Part shown: piece after piece, positions 11,087 through 18,897 of the stretch | How the letters are laid out: each line of letters opens with the position of its first letter | Numbering within the stretch: the stretch's first letter is position 1 | Source of the DNA: Tepidicella baoligensis | GTDB taxonomy: Bacteria; Pseudomonadota; Gammaproteobacteria; Burkholderiales; Burkholderiaceae_C | Direction: 5' to 3' | DNA: 64,000 nt | Assembly (NCBI RefSeq): GCF_013432195.1 | Contig: NZ_JACCDB010000002.1 | Span: 304,142 to 368,141 of the forward strand | The notes under the pieces: generated by a model | Database searches by the model: none | Seen by the model: the letters and a program-made list of their open reading frames with translations, nothing else | What the model was told of the DNA's origin: nothing | Translations under genes and position numbers: made by a program

Positions 11087-11671
11087 ATGAAAATCTTCGC
11101 CCCCCTGTACGAACGGGCCATGCGCTGGGCACGGCACCGACACGCGCCCTGGTACCTGGGGGGGATGAGTTTCGCCGAATCGTCGTTTTTCCCCATCCCG
11201 CCCGACGTGATGCTGGCCCCCATGTGCCTGGCCCAACCCCACCGGGCCTGGCGTCTGGCTGGGATCACGACCATCGCTTCGGTGCTGGGTGGGCTGCTGG
11301 GCTATTGCATCGGCTTGTACGCCTTTGGCCTGGTCGAACCCTGGCTGCAGACGCAGCCCCGCTATTGGGCGGGGTACCAGCAAGCCCTGGCATGGTTTGG
11401 TCAATGGGGCATATGGGCGGTGTTCATCGCCGGGTTTTCGCCCATTCCCTACAAGGTATTCACCATCGCCGCTGGCGTGCTGTCCATGGCCTTGCTGCCG
11501 TTCGTGGCCGCTTCCCTGGTGGGGCGCGGCGCACGGTTCTTTTTGGTGGCGGCCTTCATGCGTTGGGGCGGAGCCCGCATGGAAGCGGAGCTGCACAAAC
11601 ACATCGACCGGCTGGGCTGGGCCGCCGTGGCGCTGGTGGCGCTGGGCGCAGCCGTTTACGCTCTGCGTTGA
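11087..11671 (+). CDS. YqaA/DedA-like (SNARE-associated) inner-membrane protein
   Basis: This 194-residue membrane protein belongs to the VTT/DedA superfamily, closest in character to YqaA. It has the membrane-entry motif near residue 25 (GGMSFAESSFFPIPPDVML) and a second conserved piece, FIAGFSPIPYKVFTIAAGV. Family members are linked to lipid flipping and membrane homeostasis, but the function of YqaA proteins is not settled. The ATG at 11087 follows the prfC stop by 13 bases, so read-through from prfC is likely. It converges on purN. Confidence 0.85.
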   Translation: MKIFAPLYERAMRWARHRHAPWYLGGMSFAESSFFPIPPDVMLAPMCLAQPHRAWRLAGITTIASVLGGLLGYCIGLYAFGLVEPWLQTQPRYWAGYQQALAWFGQWGIWAVFIAGFSPIPYKVFTIAAGVLSMALLPFVAASLVGRGARFFLVAAFMRWGGARMEAELHKHIDRLGWAAVALVALGAAVYALR

Positions 11672-11681
11672 CCCCCTGGCT

Positions 11682-12290
11682 TCACAGCGAGGCCAACAAG
11701 CGCTCGATGGCGCGCGGATAAATCAAGTGCTCCTGTGTGAGCACCCGGGCAGCCAGCGTTTCGGGCGTGTCATCGGGCAGCACCGGCACCACCGCCTGCT
11801 CCAGGTATTCGCCATGGTCCAGTTCCGCAGTCACACGGTGCACCGTGGCGCCGGCGAAGCGGCAACCCGCTTCAATGGCCCGCCGGTGCGTGTGCAGGCC
11901 CGGGAACGCTGGCAACAGCGAGGGGTGGATATTCAGCATCCGCCCCTCGTAGTGGGCCACAAAACCCGGTGTGAGGATGCGCATGAAGCCCGCCAGCACC
12001 ACGAGATCGGGGCGCCCGTCCGGCACCAGACCGTCAACCACCTCTCTGAGGGCGGCGTCGAACGCTTCACGGCCGTCGTAAGCTTTGTGGTCCACGATGC
12101 GGGTGACCAAGCCCTGGTCGCGCGCCCAGGATAGCCCCGGGGCTTCAGGGCGGTTGCTCACCACCCCCACCACGCGCGCACCCCAACGGCTCTCCCATTG
12201 ACGTTGCTGCGCGGCACGCACAATGGCCTGCATGTTCGAGCCCGAGCCTGAAATCAGCACGACGATGCTTTTGCGATTCATCTGAGACAT
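11682..12290 (-). CDS. purN: Phosphoribosylglycinamide formyltransferase (GAR transformylase)
   Basis: PurN transfers a formyl group from 10-formyl-tetrahydrofolate to glycinamide ribonucleotide, the third step of purine biosynthesis, in the cytoplasm. The 202-residue protein begins MSQMNRKSIVVLISGSGSNMQ, with the phosphate-binding GSGSN motif. The catalytic region includes LAGFMRILTPGF and NIHPSLLPAFPG, and the conserved Asp is in AELDHGEYL. The start may be 12290 or the second ATG at 12281. The 138-base space to the divergent acyl-CoA dehydrogenase should hold both promoters. Confidence 0.95.
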   Translation of the reverse strand: MSQMNRKSIVVLISGSGSNMQAIVRAAQQRQWESRWGARVVGVVSNRPEAPGLSWARDQGLVTRIVDHKAYDGREAFDAALREVVDGLVPDGRPDLVVLAGFMRILTPGFVAHYEGRMLNIHPSLLPAFPGLHTHRRAIEAGCRFAGATVHRVTAELDHGEYLEQAVVPVLPDDTPETLAARVLTQEHLIYPRAIERLLASL

Positions 12291-12428
12291 AAGCCCGCCA
12301 GTGTAATCATCCCAACCCATGCGGCTGGCCTTTCTCGGCCTGGACACGCTGTCACCGCCCGGACAAGCCACAATCGAACGGGCGTGCTAAAACATGGGCT
12401 GACTCATCCCTCACAGGAGACAGACCCC

Positions 12429-13610
12429 ATGGACTTGGCCTTCACGCCGGAAGAATTGGCGTTCCGCGACGAGATCCGCACCTGGGTGCGTGCCCACCTA
12501 CCCCAGGACATTGCCGACAAGGTGCACAAAGCCCAGCGCCTGACCCGTGACGACATGCAGCGCTGGGCCAAGATCCTGGGCAAAAAGGGTTGGCTGGGTT
12601 ATGGTTGGCCCAAGCAGTTCGGTGGCCCGGGCTGGAATGCGGTGCAAAAGCACCTGTTCGAAGAAGAATGCGCACTGGCCGGCGCCCCACGCATCGTGCC
12701 TTTCGGTCCGGTGATGGTGGCACCCGTCATCATGGCCTTCGGCAACGCCGAGCAGCAGCAACGCTTCCTGCCCGGCATCGCCAGCGGCGAGGTGTGGTGG
12801 AGCCAAGGCTACAGCGAACCGGGTGCCGGCTCGGACCTGGCTTCGCTCAAAACCCGCGCCGAGCGCGTGGGCGACCACTACATCGTCAACGGGCAAAAAA
12901 CCTGGACCACCCTGGGCCAGTACGGCGATTGGATTTTCTGCCTGGTGCGCACCAGCACCGAAGGCAAGCCGCAGACCGGCATCAGCTTTTTGCTCATCGA
13001 CATGAAGAGCCCTGGCGTGACCGTGCGCCCCATCAAGCTGCTGGACGGCGAATACGAGGTCAACGAGGTCTGGTTCGACAACGTGAAGGTCCCCGTCGAA
13101 AACCTGATCGGCGAGGAGAACAAGGGCTGGACCTATGCCAAACACCTGCTGAGCCATGAGCGCACCAACATCGCCGACGTGAACCGCGCCAAGCGCGAGC
13201 TCGAGCGCCTCAAGCGCATCGCCAAGGCCGAGGGGGTGTACGACGACTCGCGCTTCCGCGACCAGATCGCGCTGCTGGAGGTGGACATCGTGGCGCTGGA
13301 AATGCTGGTGCTGCGCGTGCTCAGCGCCGAGAAGTCCGGCAAGCAGAGCCTGGACATCGCCGGCCTGCTCAAGATCCGCGGCAGCGAGATCCAGCAGCGC
13401 TATACCGAACTCATGATGCTGGCCGCCGGCCCCTTCAGCCTGCCCTTCATTTTCGAGGCCATGGACGCCGGCTGGCAGGGCGACTTCCCCGGTGGCGTGG
13501 TGGCCAACGCGCCACTGGCCGCCAACTATTTCAACATGCGCAAGACCACCATCTACGGCGGCAGCAACGAAGTGCAGCGCAACATCGTGGCACAGACCGT
13601 GCTGGGTTGA
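12429..13610 (+). CDS. Acyl-CoA dehydrogenase family protein
   Basis: This FAD enzyme would catalyse alpha,beta-dehydrogenation of an acyl-CoA thioester and pass electrons to ETF. The 393-residue protein shows the family landmarks: QGYSEPGAGSDLASLKTRA in the FAD-binding middle domain, the GQKTWTTLGQYGDW stretch, and a C-terminal helical domain ending KTTIYGGSNEVQRNI. An AGGAGA ribosome-binding site precedes the ATG at 12429. It is paired with a second dehydrogenase starting 12 bases after its stop; such pairs often form heteromeric enzymes acting on steroid side chains or other bulky acyl-CoAs. The substrate is unknown. Confidence 0.92.
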   Translation: MDLAFTPEELAFRDEIRTWVRAHLPQDIADKVHKAQRLTRDDMQRWAKILGKKGWLGYGWPKQFGGPGWNAVQKHLFEEECALAGAPRIVPFGPVMVAPVIMAFGNAEQQQRFLPGIASGEVWWSQGYSEPGAGSDLASLKTRAERVGDHYIVNGQKTWTTLGQYGDWIFCLVRTSTEGKPQTGISFLLIDMKSPGVTVRPIKLLDGEYEVNEVWFDNVKVPVENLIGEENKGWTYAKHLLSHERTNIADVNRAKRELERLKRIAKAEGVYDDSRFRDQIALLEVDIVALEMLVLRVLSAEKSGKQSLDIAGLLKIRGSEIQQRYTELMMLAAGPFSLPFIFEAMDAGWQGDFPGGVVANAPLAANYFNMRKTTIYGGSNEVQRNIVAQTVLG

Positions 13611-13621
13611 GGAGTACACAG

Positions 13622-14737
13622 ATGGATTTCGATTTTTCCGACGAACAAGTACAGCTGCGCGATGCCGTGCGCCGCTGGGTGGACAAAGGCTACGGCTTCG
13701 AGCGCCGCCGGGCGATCGTGGCGGCCGGTGGCTTGGACCGGGCCGTCTACGCCGAACTGGCCGAGCTGGGTCTGTGCGGTCTCTATGTATCAGACGAACA
13801 TGGCGGCCTGGGCATGGGCCCGGTGGAAGGCATGGTGGTGATGGAGGAGTTGGGCCGTGGCATCGTGCTGGAGCCGCTGGCACAGACACTGGTGGCCTCG
13901 GGCGTACTCGGCGGCTACGCCAGCACCGACCTCCAAGCCGCATGGCTGCCCCGCATCGCCTCGGGCGAGGCACTGGTGGTGCTGGCGCATCAGGAGCGTG
14001 GTCTGCGCTACACCTTGGGCGCAGCTCATACCCGCGCCATGCCGCAGGGTGACGGCTGGACCCTGACCGGCCGCAAGAGCGTGGTCCCGGCGGGCGACGC
14101 AGCCGACGCCTGGCTGGTGCCCGCGCAGGCGGACCAGGGCCTGGGGCTGTTCCTCGTGGCCAGGGGCGCGCCAGGCACATCGACCAACGGCTACCTCACG
14201 CAGGACGGCAGCCGCGCGGCCGAAGTCACCTTCCACGACACGCCGGCCCAACTCGTCACGCTCGACGGGCAAACCGCACTCGAACACGCGGTGGACATCG
14301 GTATCGCTGCCAGCAGCGCCTACGCCATCGGTGTGATGGATCAAACCGTGGCCGTGACCGCCGACTACCTGAACACCCGCAAACAGTTCGGCGTGCCCAT
14401 CGCCAGCTTCCAGGCCCTGCGCCATCGCATGGCCGACATGAAAATGCAGCTCGAACTCGCGCGCAGCATGAGCTACTACGCCAGCCTCAAGCTCAATGCC
14501 CCGACCGGCGAGCGCCGCCACGCACTCGCCCGCGCCAAGGTGCAATTGGGACAAAGCATGCGCTTCATCGGCCAGCAGGCTGTTCAGCTGCACGGCGGCA
14601 TCGGCGTGACCGACGAGTACATCGTCAGCCACTACTTCAAAACGCTGACCCAGCTCGAAATGACCTGGGGCGACACCCTGCATCACCTGGGCGAGGTGTC
14701 GGCCCGTATGCAGGACACGGCCGGCGTGTTCGCCTGA
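13622..14737 (+). CDS. Acyl-CoA dehydrogenase family protein (second of a pair)
   Basis: This 371-residue flavoprotein is more divergent than its upstream partner. It starts MDFDFSDEQVQLRDAVRRW and ends with a family-typical helical domain containing GQQAVQLHGGIGVTDEYIVSHYFK. The FAD-domain substrate loop is shorter and the TEPGAGSD-like motif of the partner is replaced, which fits a regulatory or partner subunit of a heteromeric dehydrogenase. A GAGGAG site precedes the ATG at 13622; an in-frame start at 13607 would overlap the upstream stop. The two genes are almost certainly one operon. Confidence 0.9.
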   Translation: MDFDFSDEQVQLRDAVRRWVDKGYGFERRRAIVAAGGLDRAVYAELAELGLCGLYVSDEHGGLGMGPVEGMVVMEELGRGIVLEPLAQTLVASGVLGGYASTDLQAAWLPRIASGEALVVLAHQERGLRYTLGAAHTRAMPQGDGWTLTGRKSVVPAGDAADAWLVPAQADQGLGLFLVARGAPGTSTNGYLTQDGSRAAEVTFHDTPAQLVTLDGQTALEHAVDIGIAASSAYAIGVMDQTVAVTADYLNTRKQFGVPIASFQALRHRMADMKMQLELARSMSYYASLKLNAPTGERRHALARAKVQLGQSMRFIGQQAVQLHGGIGVTDEYIVSHYFKTLTQLEMTWGDTLHHLGEVSARMQDTAGVFA

Positions 14738-14759
14738 AGGCCGCGCAGGTTCATGCCGC

Positions 14760-16901
14760 CTACAGCCAACCTTGCCGGTGTACCCAGAACACCGCCCCGA
14801 GCAGCACGGCCAACAGCATCAGCCACGGCCAGGGGCTGGCCTTGTCGGCATAGGGGTCATGCAGCGAGCGCCTGGAACCGGCGGGTAACGCGGCCACCCC
14901 GGTCAGGGCGGCTCCAAATGGTATGTTGATCCGGGCCCGGATATTCACCGCCCAGCCGTTGGCGTCGAGCATCGGGCCCAGGTTGCGCTGGCGCAGCTTG
15001 AACCAGGCCAGCAGCATCGACGGCCCGGAAATCAGCAGCACCATGCCCAGCACGACCAGCGGCATCTGCCAAGCCGGCAGGCTGAGGAAACCGGAAACCA
15101 CCGCTGCCAGCGCAGTGCCCAAAGCGCCCAAGGCCAGCCCGATGGCGGCGAAGATCCCGGCGAACTTGGCGATGTCGAAGGCCTGCTGCCGCGTGCCATG
15201 GACAGGCGCCTGGGCTGGTGCTCCGACTTGGGCAACCCCGGCGGCCGATCGGGCTTCGACATCCTGGTCGCGCGCTGCGGCAAATTTCTGGATCTGCTCC
15301 CCGAGCATGCGGGCCGCGCGTTTGTAAGGGGTCCAGAAGGCCTGCCGCACGCTGATGGGGGCTTCTACCACCTTGACCACGCTGGCGTTCCAATCACGCC
15401 CTGCGCGGTCGTAGAACACGCCATTGCGCCCAGGCACCATCATCTCATCGGTGTCGCCGCCGGTCATCGCAGCCACGATGGTCATCGGGGCTTCACCCTG
15501 ACGCACGCACTGGCAATACACCAGATAGGTGCCAGACAATGGGGCCAGCGCCGCGTGGCGAGCCATGTCGGTCACACGCAGGCACAGGTCGCAGCTGCGC
15601 TGATCGATATACAACCTGCCTGCCTGGAACACGGCCTGCCGCTGGCCACCATAGAAATCGCTGAGGTTGACGAAGTTGCGCAGCAGGACGACCAGATGGC
15701 GGCGCAGGCGCAGCAACTTGTCCAGCCCGTCCACAGCGGTGGCGTCGGTGTCGGACTGGGCGTCCTGCTCGATCAGCGTCCGCAGAGCCGCCACGGTGCC
15801 AGGCTGTAACAAATCGGCCAGGGCCTCGGCAGGCAGATCGGCCACGGGCGTGGTGGGCTTGGCGGCCAACCAGGCCCGGTAGGCGGTCAACTGGGCACTG
15901 AGCTGCTGCCACTGTGCCAGCGTGAGCCAGGTCTGCTCTCCCAGCACCGGGGTCACGACCTGCTCGCGCAACGCCGCCATCGCGGTCTGCCAGGCAGGGT
16001 TGATGCCATCCACCAGCGGCAACGCGCCGCCTGGCACGACCTTGGCCAGCGGCAGCGCGGCCACTTCCTGGCGTGCATCGCTCAGGGCCAGAGCCGCGAT
16101 CTCGGCATACTGGCTCTCGACGGGGTTCAGCGCCTCGGCGGCGCGCTCGTCGAAGGCGGCCAGGCGGCAACGGGTGAAGTAGTCCTCCACCTTGGCCTGC
16201 ACGGCATCGAAGGCGTTGAGCGCCTGGGGCGTTCGGTCACCGAAAGCCAGGATCTGGGCAGCATCGTGACGGGCTTGGTCCTGCCATGCCTGGACCTGCT
16301 CGGCCGCCGCCCAAAAGGCCTCCAGGGTGTCGGCCGAAACACCGGGCTGCCCGCTGCGGTCGGTCTGCGCCCCCACCGTGGCGATGACCTGCTCGATCAG
16401 CGCGCGGACAGCATCGTCCATTGCCAGCGCCACCGGCACGATGCCATCGCCGTTGAAGCGATTCGGCGGAAACAGGCGGGCCGGATCGGCCAAGTCTTCC
16501 ATGGTGAGCGTATCGCCTCCGGCCCGGCCCACCCGCACCAGCACCTCACGGGCCGCTGCGAGCAGCTCCTGTCCTGCGGGGTGACGATGATCCAGCGCCG
16601 CCAGCGGCAAGCTGTCGCCCGGTTCGAACAGGAGACCGGGATCGCGCAGCACCTCGCACACCCAACGCACGGCGGCACACAACTCCGGCGCTCGGATGCG
16701 GCCATCCCCGTCCGCATCGATGAGTTGCAACGTGCGCTCGTCGAATTCGAGCCCGGCCGTCGGGCAGGCCAGCACGGCCCAAAGCTTCTGGTCGAGTTCT
16801 CCCAGGTGGCGCAGATCGTCGGCCGTTTCGATGCATACCTGATCGAAGCCCCCCGAGCGAAAAAAGCGCCAGCGATGCTGGCCGGAAGGGGTTGTGGTCA
16901 C
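14760..16901 (-). CDS. Large EF-hand-containing membrane protein of unknown function
   Basis: The function is not recognised. The 713-residue protein has a textbook EF-hand calcium loop at residues 62-73 (DADGDGRIRAPE, with Asp at 1, 3 and 5, Gly at 6 and Glu at 12). A second looser loop occurs near residue 145 (FNGDGIVP). The middle is helical with many Ala and Gln residues. Near the C-terminus are three membrane segments: about 580-600, 610-630 and the last 20 residues. The arrangement suggests a calcium-responsive soluble domain tethered to the membrane. It stands alone on the minus strand, convergent with the acyl-CoA dehydrogenases. Confidence 0.75.
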   Translation of the reverse strand: MTTTPSGQHRWRFFRSGGFDQVCIETADDLRHLGELDQKLWAVLACPTAGLEFDERTLQLIDADGDGRIRAPELCAAVRWVCEVLRDPGLLFEPGDSLPLAALDHRHPAGQELLAAAREVLVRVGRAGGDTLTMEDLADPARLFPPNRFNGDGIVPVALAMDDAVRALIEQVIATVGAQTDRSGQPGVSADTLEAFWAAAEQVQAWQDQARHDAAQILAFGDRTPQALNAFDAVQAKVEDYFTRCRLAAFDERAAEALNPVESQYAEIAALALSDARQEVAALPLAKVVPGGALPLVDGINPAWQTAMAALREQVVTPVLGEQTWLTLAQWQQLSAQLTAYRAWLAAKPTTPVADLPAEALADLLQPGTVAALRTLIEQDAQSDTDATAVDGLDKLLRLRRHLVVLLRNFVNLSDFYGGQRQAVFQAGRLYIDQRSCDLCLRVTDMARHAALAPLSGTYLVYCQCVRQGEAPMTIVAAMTGGDTDEMMVPGRNGVFYDRAGRDWNASVVKVVEAPISVRQAFWTPYKRAARMLGEQIQKFAAARDQDVEARSAAGVAQVGAPAQAPVHGTRQQAFDIAKFAGIFAAIGLALGALGTALAAVVSGFLSLPAWQMPLVVLGMVLLISGPSMLLAWFKLRQRNLGPMLDANGWAVNIRARINIPFGAALTGVAALPAGSRRSLHDPYADKASPWPWLMLLAVLLGAVFWVHRQGWL

Positions 16902-16991
16902 GGGGTCGCTCCTATGTCACCATGTGGGAGCGATCGTAGCATTTCGAGAGGGCTCGGCCCCGCCTGAGCGGCGGGGCGGCTCGGTGTTCGC

Positions 16992-17549
16992 TCAGGCGTG
17001 CAACCGGGAATGGCGTGGCAGGTGCGCCATCAAAAACTCCATCTGATCGGCGAGGATGCGACGGTTGCGCAGAATGAAGTCTTCCCACAGACTGGGCACA
17101 TAGGGGGCATAGAGCAATGGCATGCGGGCTTGCTCTGGCGTGCGATTGCCCTTGCGGTGGTTGCAGGAGCGGCACGCCGTGACCACGTTCATCCAATGGT
17201 CCCGCCCCTGCTGCGCCAGGGGGAGAATGTGCTCCCGGGTCAGGTCGTCTTCGTGGAAGCGGCCACCGCAGTAGGCACACACGTTGCGGTCCCGGGCGAA
17301 CAGTTTGGCGTTGCTGAGCGACGGCTTGAGGTCGAACGGGTTGATGTTGGGCACGCCCTTGGTTCCGATGATGGAGTTGACCTCGATCACCGACTGACGG
17401 CCGGTGACCGCGTTGTGCCCGCCCCGGAACACCGCCACCTGCTGCCCCATTTCCCAGCGCACCTCATCGGCGGCGTAATGCAGCACCGCTTCTTCGAGGC
17501 TGATCCACGACTGGGGCAAGCCCTGCGCCGACAACTTCAACACCTTCAA
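16992..17549 (-). CDS. HNH endonuclease family protein
   Basis: This 185-residue protein has a C-terminal HNH nuclease fold. Two zinc-binding CxxC pairs, CAYCGG and CRSC, flank the catalytic His in LTREHILPLAQQG, and the fold closes with NHRKGN. The N-terminal 80 residues are an unassigned domain. Stand-alone HNH proteins of this type are common in betaproteobacteria, and their target is not known. It is divergent from ribF with 89 bases between, and no partner methylase or mobile element is nearby, so it is unlikely to be a restriction enzyme here. Confidence 0.83.
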   Translation of the reverse strand: MKVLKLSAQGLPQSWISLEEAVLHYAADEVRWEMGQQVAVFRGGHNAVTGRQSVIEVNSIIGTKGVPNINPFDLKPSLSNAKLFARDRNVCAYCGGRFHEDDLTREHILPLAQQGRDHWMNVVTACRSCNHRKGNRTPEQARMPLLYAPYVPSLWEDFILRNRRILADQMEFLMAHLPRHSRLHA

Positions 17550-17638
17550 GACGAACCTCCGTGCGTTGAACTTGTGTCAATATAGCGCGCTTTGATGTCG
17601 GCTCTGCGGCATCTGGTGTCATTTCCCCGATCCGTCGC

Positions 17639-18766
17639 ATGAAAATCATCCAAGGCCTGAACAACCTGCTGCGCCACGCCCAGGCGCGGGAATCGGGCTG
17701 CGCCCTGACCATCGGCAATTTCGATGGCGTGCACCGTGGCCACCAGGCCATGCTGGCCCTACTGCACAACGAGGCGCGCCACCGGGGCGTGCCGAGCTGC
17801 GCCCTCACGTTCGAGCCCCATCCCCGCGACTACTTCGCCGCGAAATTCCACAAACCCGAACTGGCGCCCGCGCGCATCGCCACCTTGCGCGACAAGCTGC
17901 ACGAGCTGCGTGCCTGCGGCGTGGAGCAGTGCGTGATCCTGCCGTTCGACGAAGCCCTGGCCAGCCTGCCGGCGCAGGCCTTCATCGACGAGGTGCTGGT
18001 GCGTGCGCTGGGCGTGAAATACGTGCTGGTGGGTGACGATTTCCGCTTCGGGGCCCAGCGTCAGGGCGATTACGCCTTGCTGGATGCCGCCGGCGCCCGA
18101 CTGGGCTTCGACGTGGCACGCATGATGAGCTACGAGGTGCATGGGCTGCGCGTTTCCAGCTCGGCCGTTCGGGACGCCTTGGCCGAAGGTCGTATGGACG
18201 ATGCGGCGGCGCTGCTCGGCCGCCCTTACAGCATCACCGGGCACGTGGTCCATGGCCGCAAGCTGGGACGGACCCTCGGTGCCAGCCGCTGCGGTGCAGG
18301 CGATGGCTTTCGCACGCTCAACCTGCGCTTTTCGCACTGGAAGCCGGCAGCCAGCGGCATCTTCGTGGTGCAGGTACACGGGCTGGACCCAGACCCCGAC
18401 GCCCCCCCGCTGCCCGGTGTCGCCAACCTGGGCGTGCGCCCGTCGCTGGACCCGAACGACACCAACGGCGGGCGCGTGCTGCTGGAAACCCACTGCCTGG
18501 AGTGGCCAGAACGGGTGCAGCGTGCCCTGGAGCGTGCGCCCACCCCGGGGGAGGCCTACGGTAAAATCATCCGGGTGGAGCTGCTGCACAAACTGCACGA
18601 CGAACTCAAGTACGACAGTCTGGACGCCCTGACCCAGGGCATCGCCCGGGACTGCGAGGATGCGCGTGCCTGGTTCGAGGCCCGCCTGAACGCCGCCAGT
18701 GGCACCCACGACGCTGCCGGCAGCCATGCCGCCGTGCGCCGCCAGACCACCCGCGACCGAATTTGA
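17639..18766 (+). CDS. ribF: Bifunctional riboflavin kinase / FAD synthetase
   Basis: RibF phosphorylates riboflavin to FMN and then adenylylates FMN to FAD. The N-terminal nucleotidyltransferase domain shows [16 protein letters not shown] near residue 24 and the LVGDDFRFG motif. The C-terminal kinase domain begins with [18 protein letters not shown] and includes NLGVRPSLD. The protein has 375 residues, about 40 longer than usual, because of a low-complexity tail ([18 protein letters not shown]). The gene heads the classic ribF-ileS-lspA cluster. Confidence 0.96.
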   Translation: MKIIQGLNNLLRHAQARESGCALTIGNFDGVHRGHQAMLALLHNEARHRGVPSCALTFEPHPRDYFAAKFHKPELAPARIATLRDKLHELRACGVEQCVILPFDEALASLPAQAFIDEVLVRALGVKYVLVGDDFRFGAQRQGDYALLDAAGARLGFDVARMMSYEVHGLRVSSSAVRDALAEGRMDDAAALLGRPYSITGHVVHGRKLGRTLGASRCGAGDGFRTLNLRFSHWKPAASGIFVVQVHGLDPDPDAPPLPGVANLGVRPSLDPNDTNGGRVLLETHCLEWPERVQRALERAPTPGEAYGKIIRVELLHKLHDELKYDSLDALTQGIARDCEDARAWFEARLNAASGTHDAAGSHAAVRRQTTRDRI

Positions 18767-18816
18767 CGCCTGCTTGTGGCCCGGCATACCCGCCTGGCTC
18801 CCGCTGCAAGCCCCTG

Positions 18817-18876
18817 GACAGGCTCGGGGTAGGCAGCCTACGGTTTCCTTTCCTGCGCCAGCGGGCCGAGCCTGTC
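18817..18876. repeat. Inverted repeat in the ribF-ileS gap
   Basis: A perfect 11-base inverted repeat, GACAGGCTCGG at 18817-18827 and CCGAGCCTGTC at 18866-18876, is separated by 38 bases. It lies in the 131-base space between ribF and ileS. The arms resemble the core of dispersed palindromic repeats, built on GACAGGCTC, that occur in many proteobacterial genomes. Only one copy is in this window, so its repetitive nature is inferred. It could also fold in the mRNA and affect ileS expression. Confidence 0.55.
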
Positions 18877-18897
18877 GAGAATTTCCGCGTATCCACC

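Noticed and set aside
8743..11274. An 843-codon open frame on the minus strand opposite prfC and part of rsmB
   Set aside because: It covers prfC, whose motifs are complete, and its translation is His/Gly/Val-rich without family features, as expected for an antisense frame in GC-rich DNA.
16992..17549. HNH nuclease as part of a phage-defence system
   Set aside because: No methylase, helicase or other defence gene is adjacent; the neighbours are core genes.
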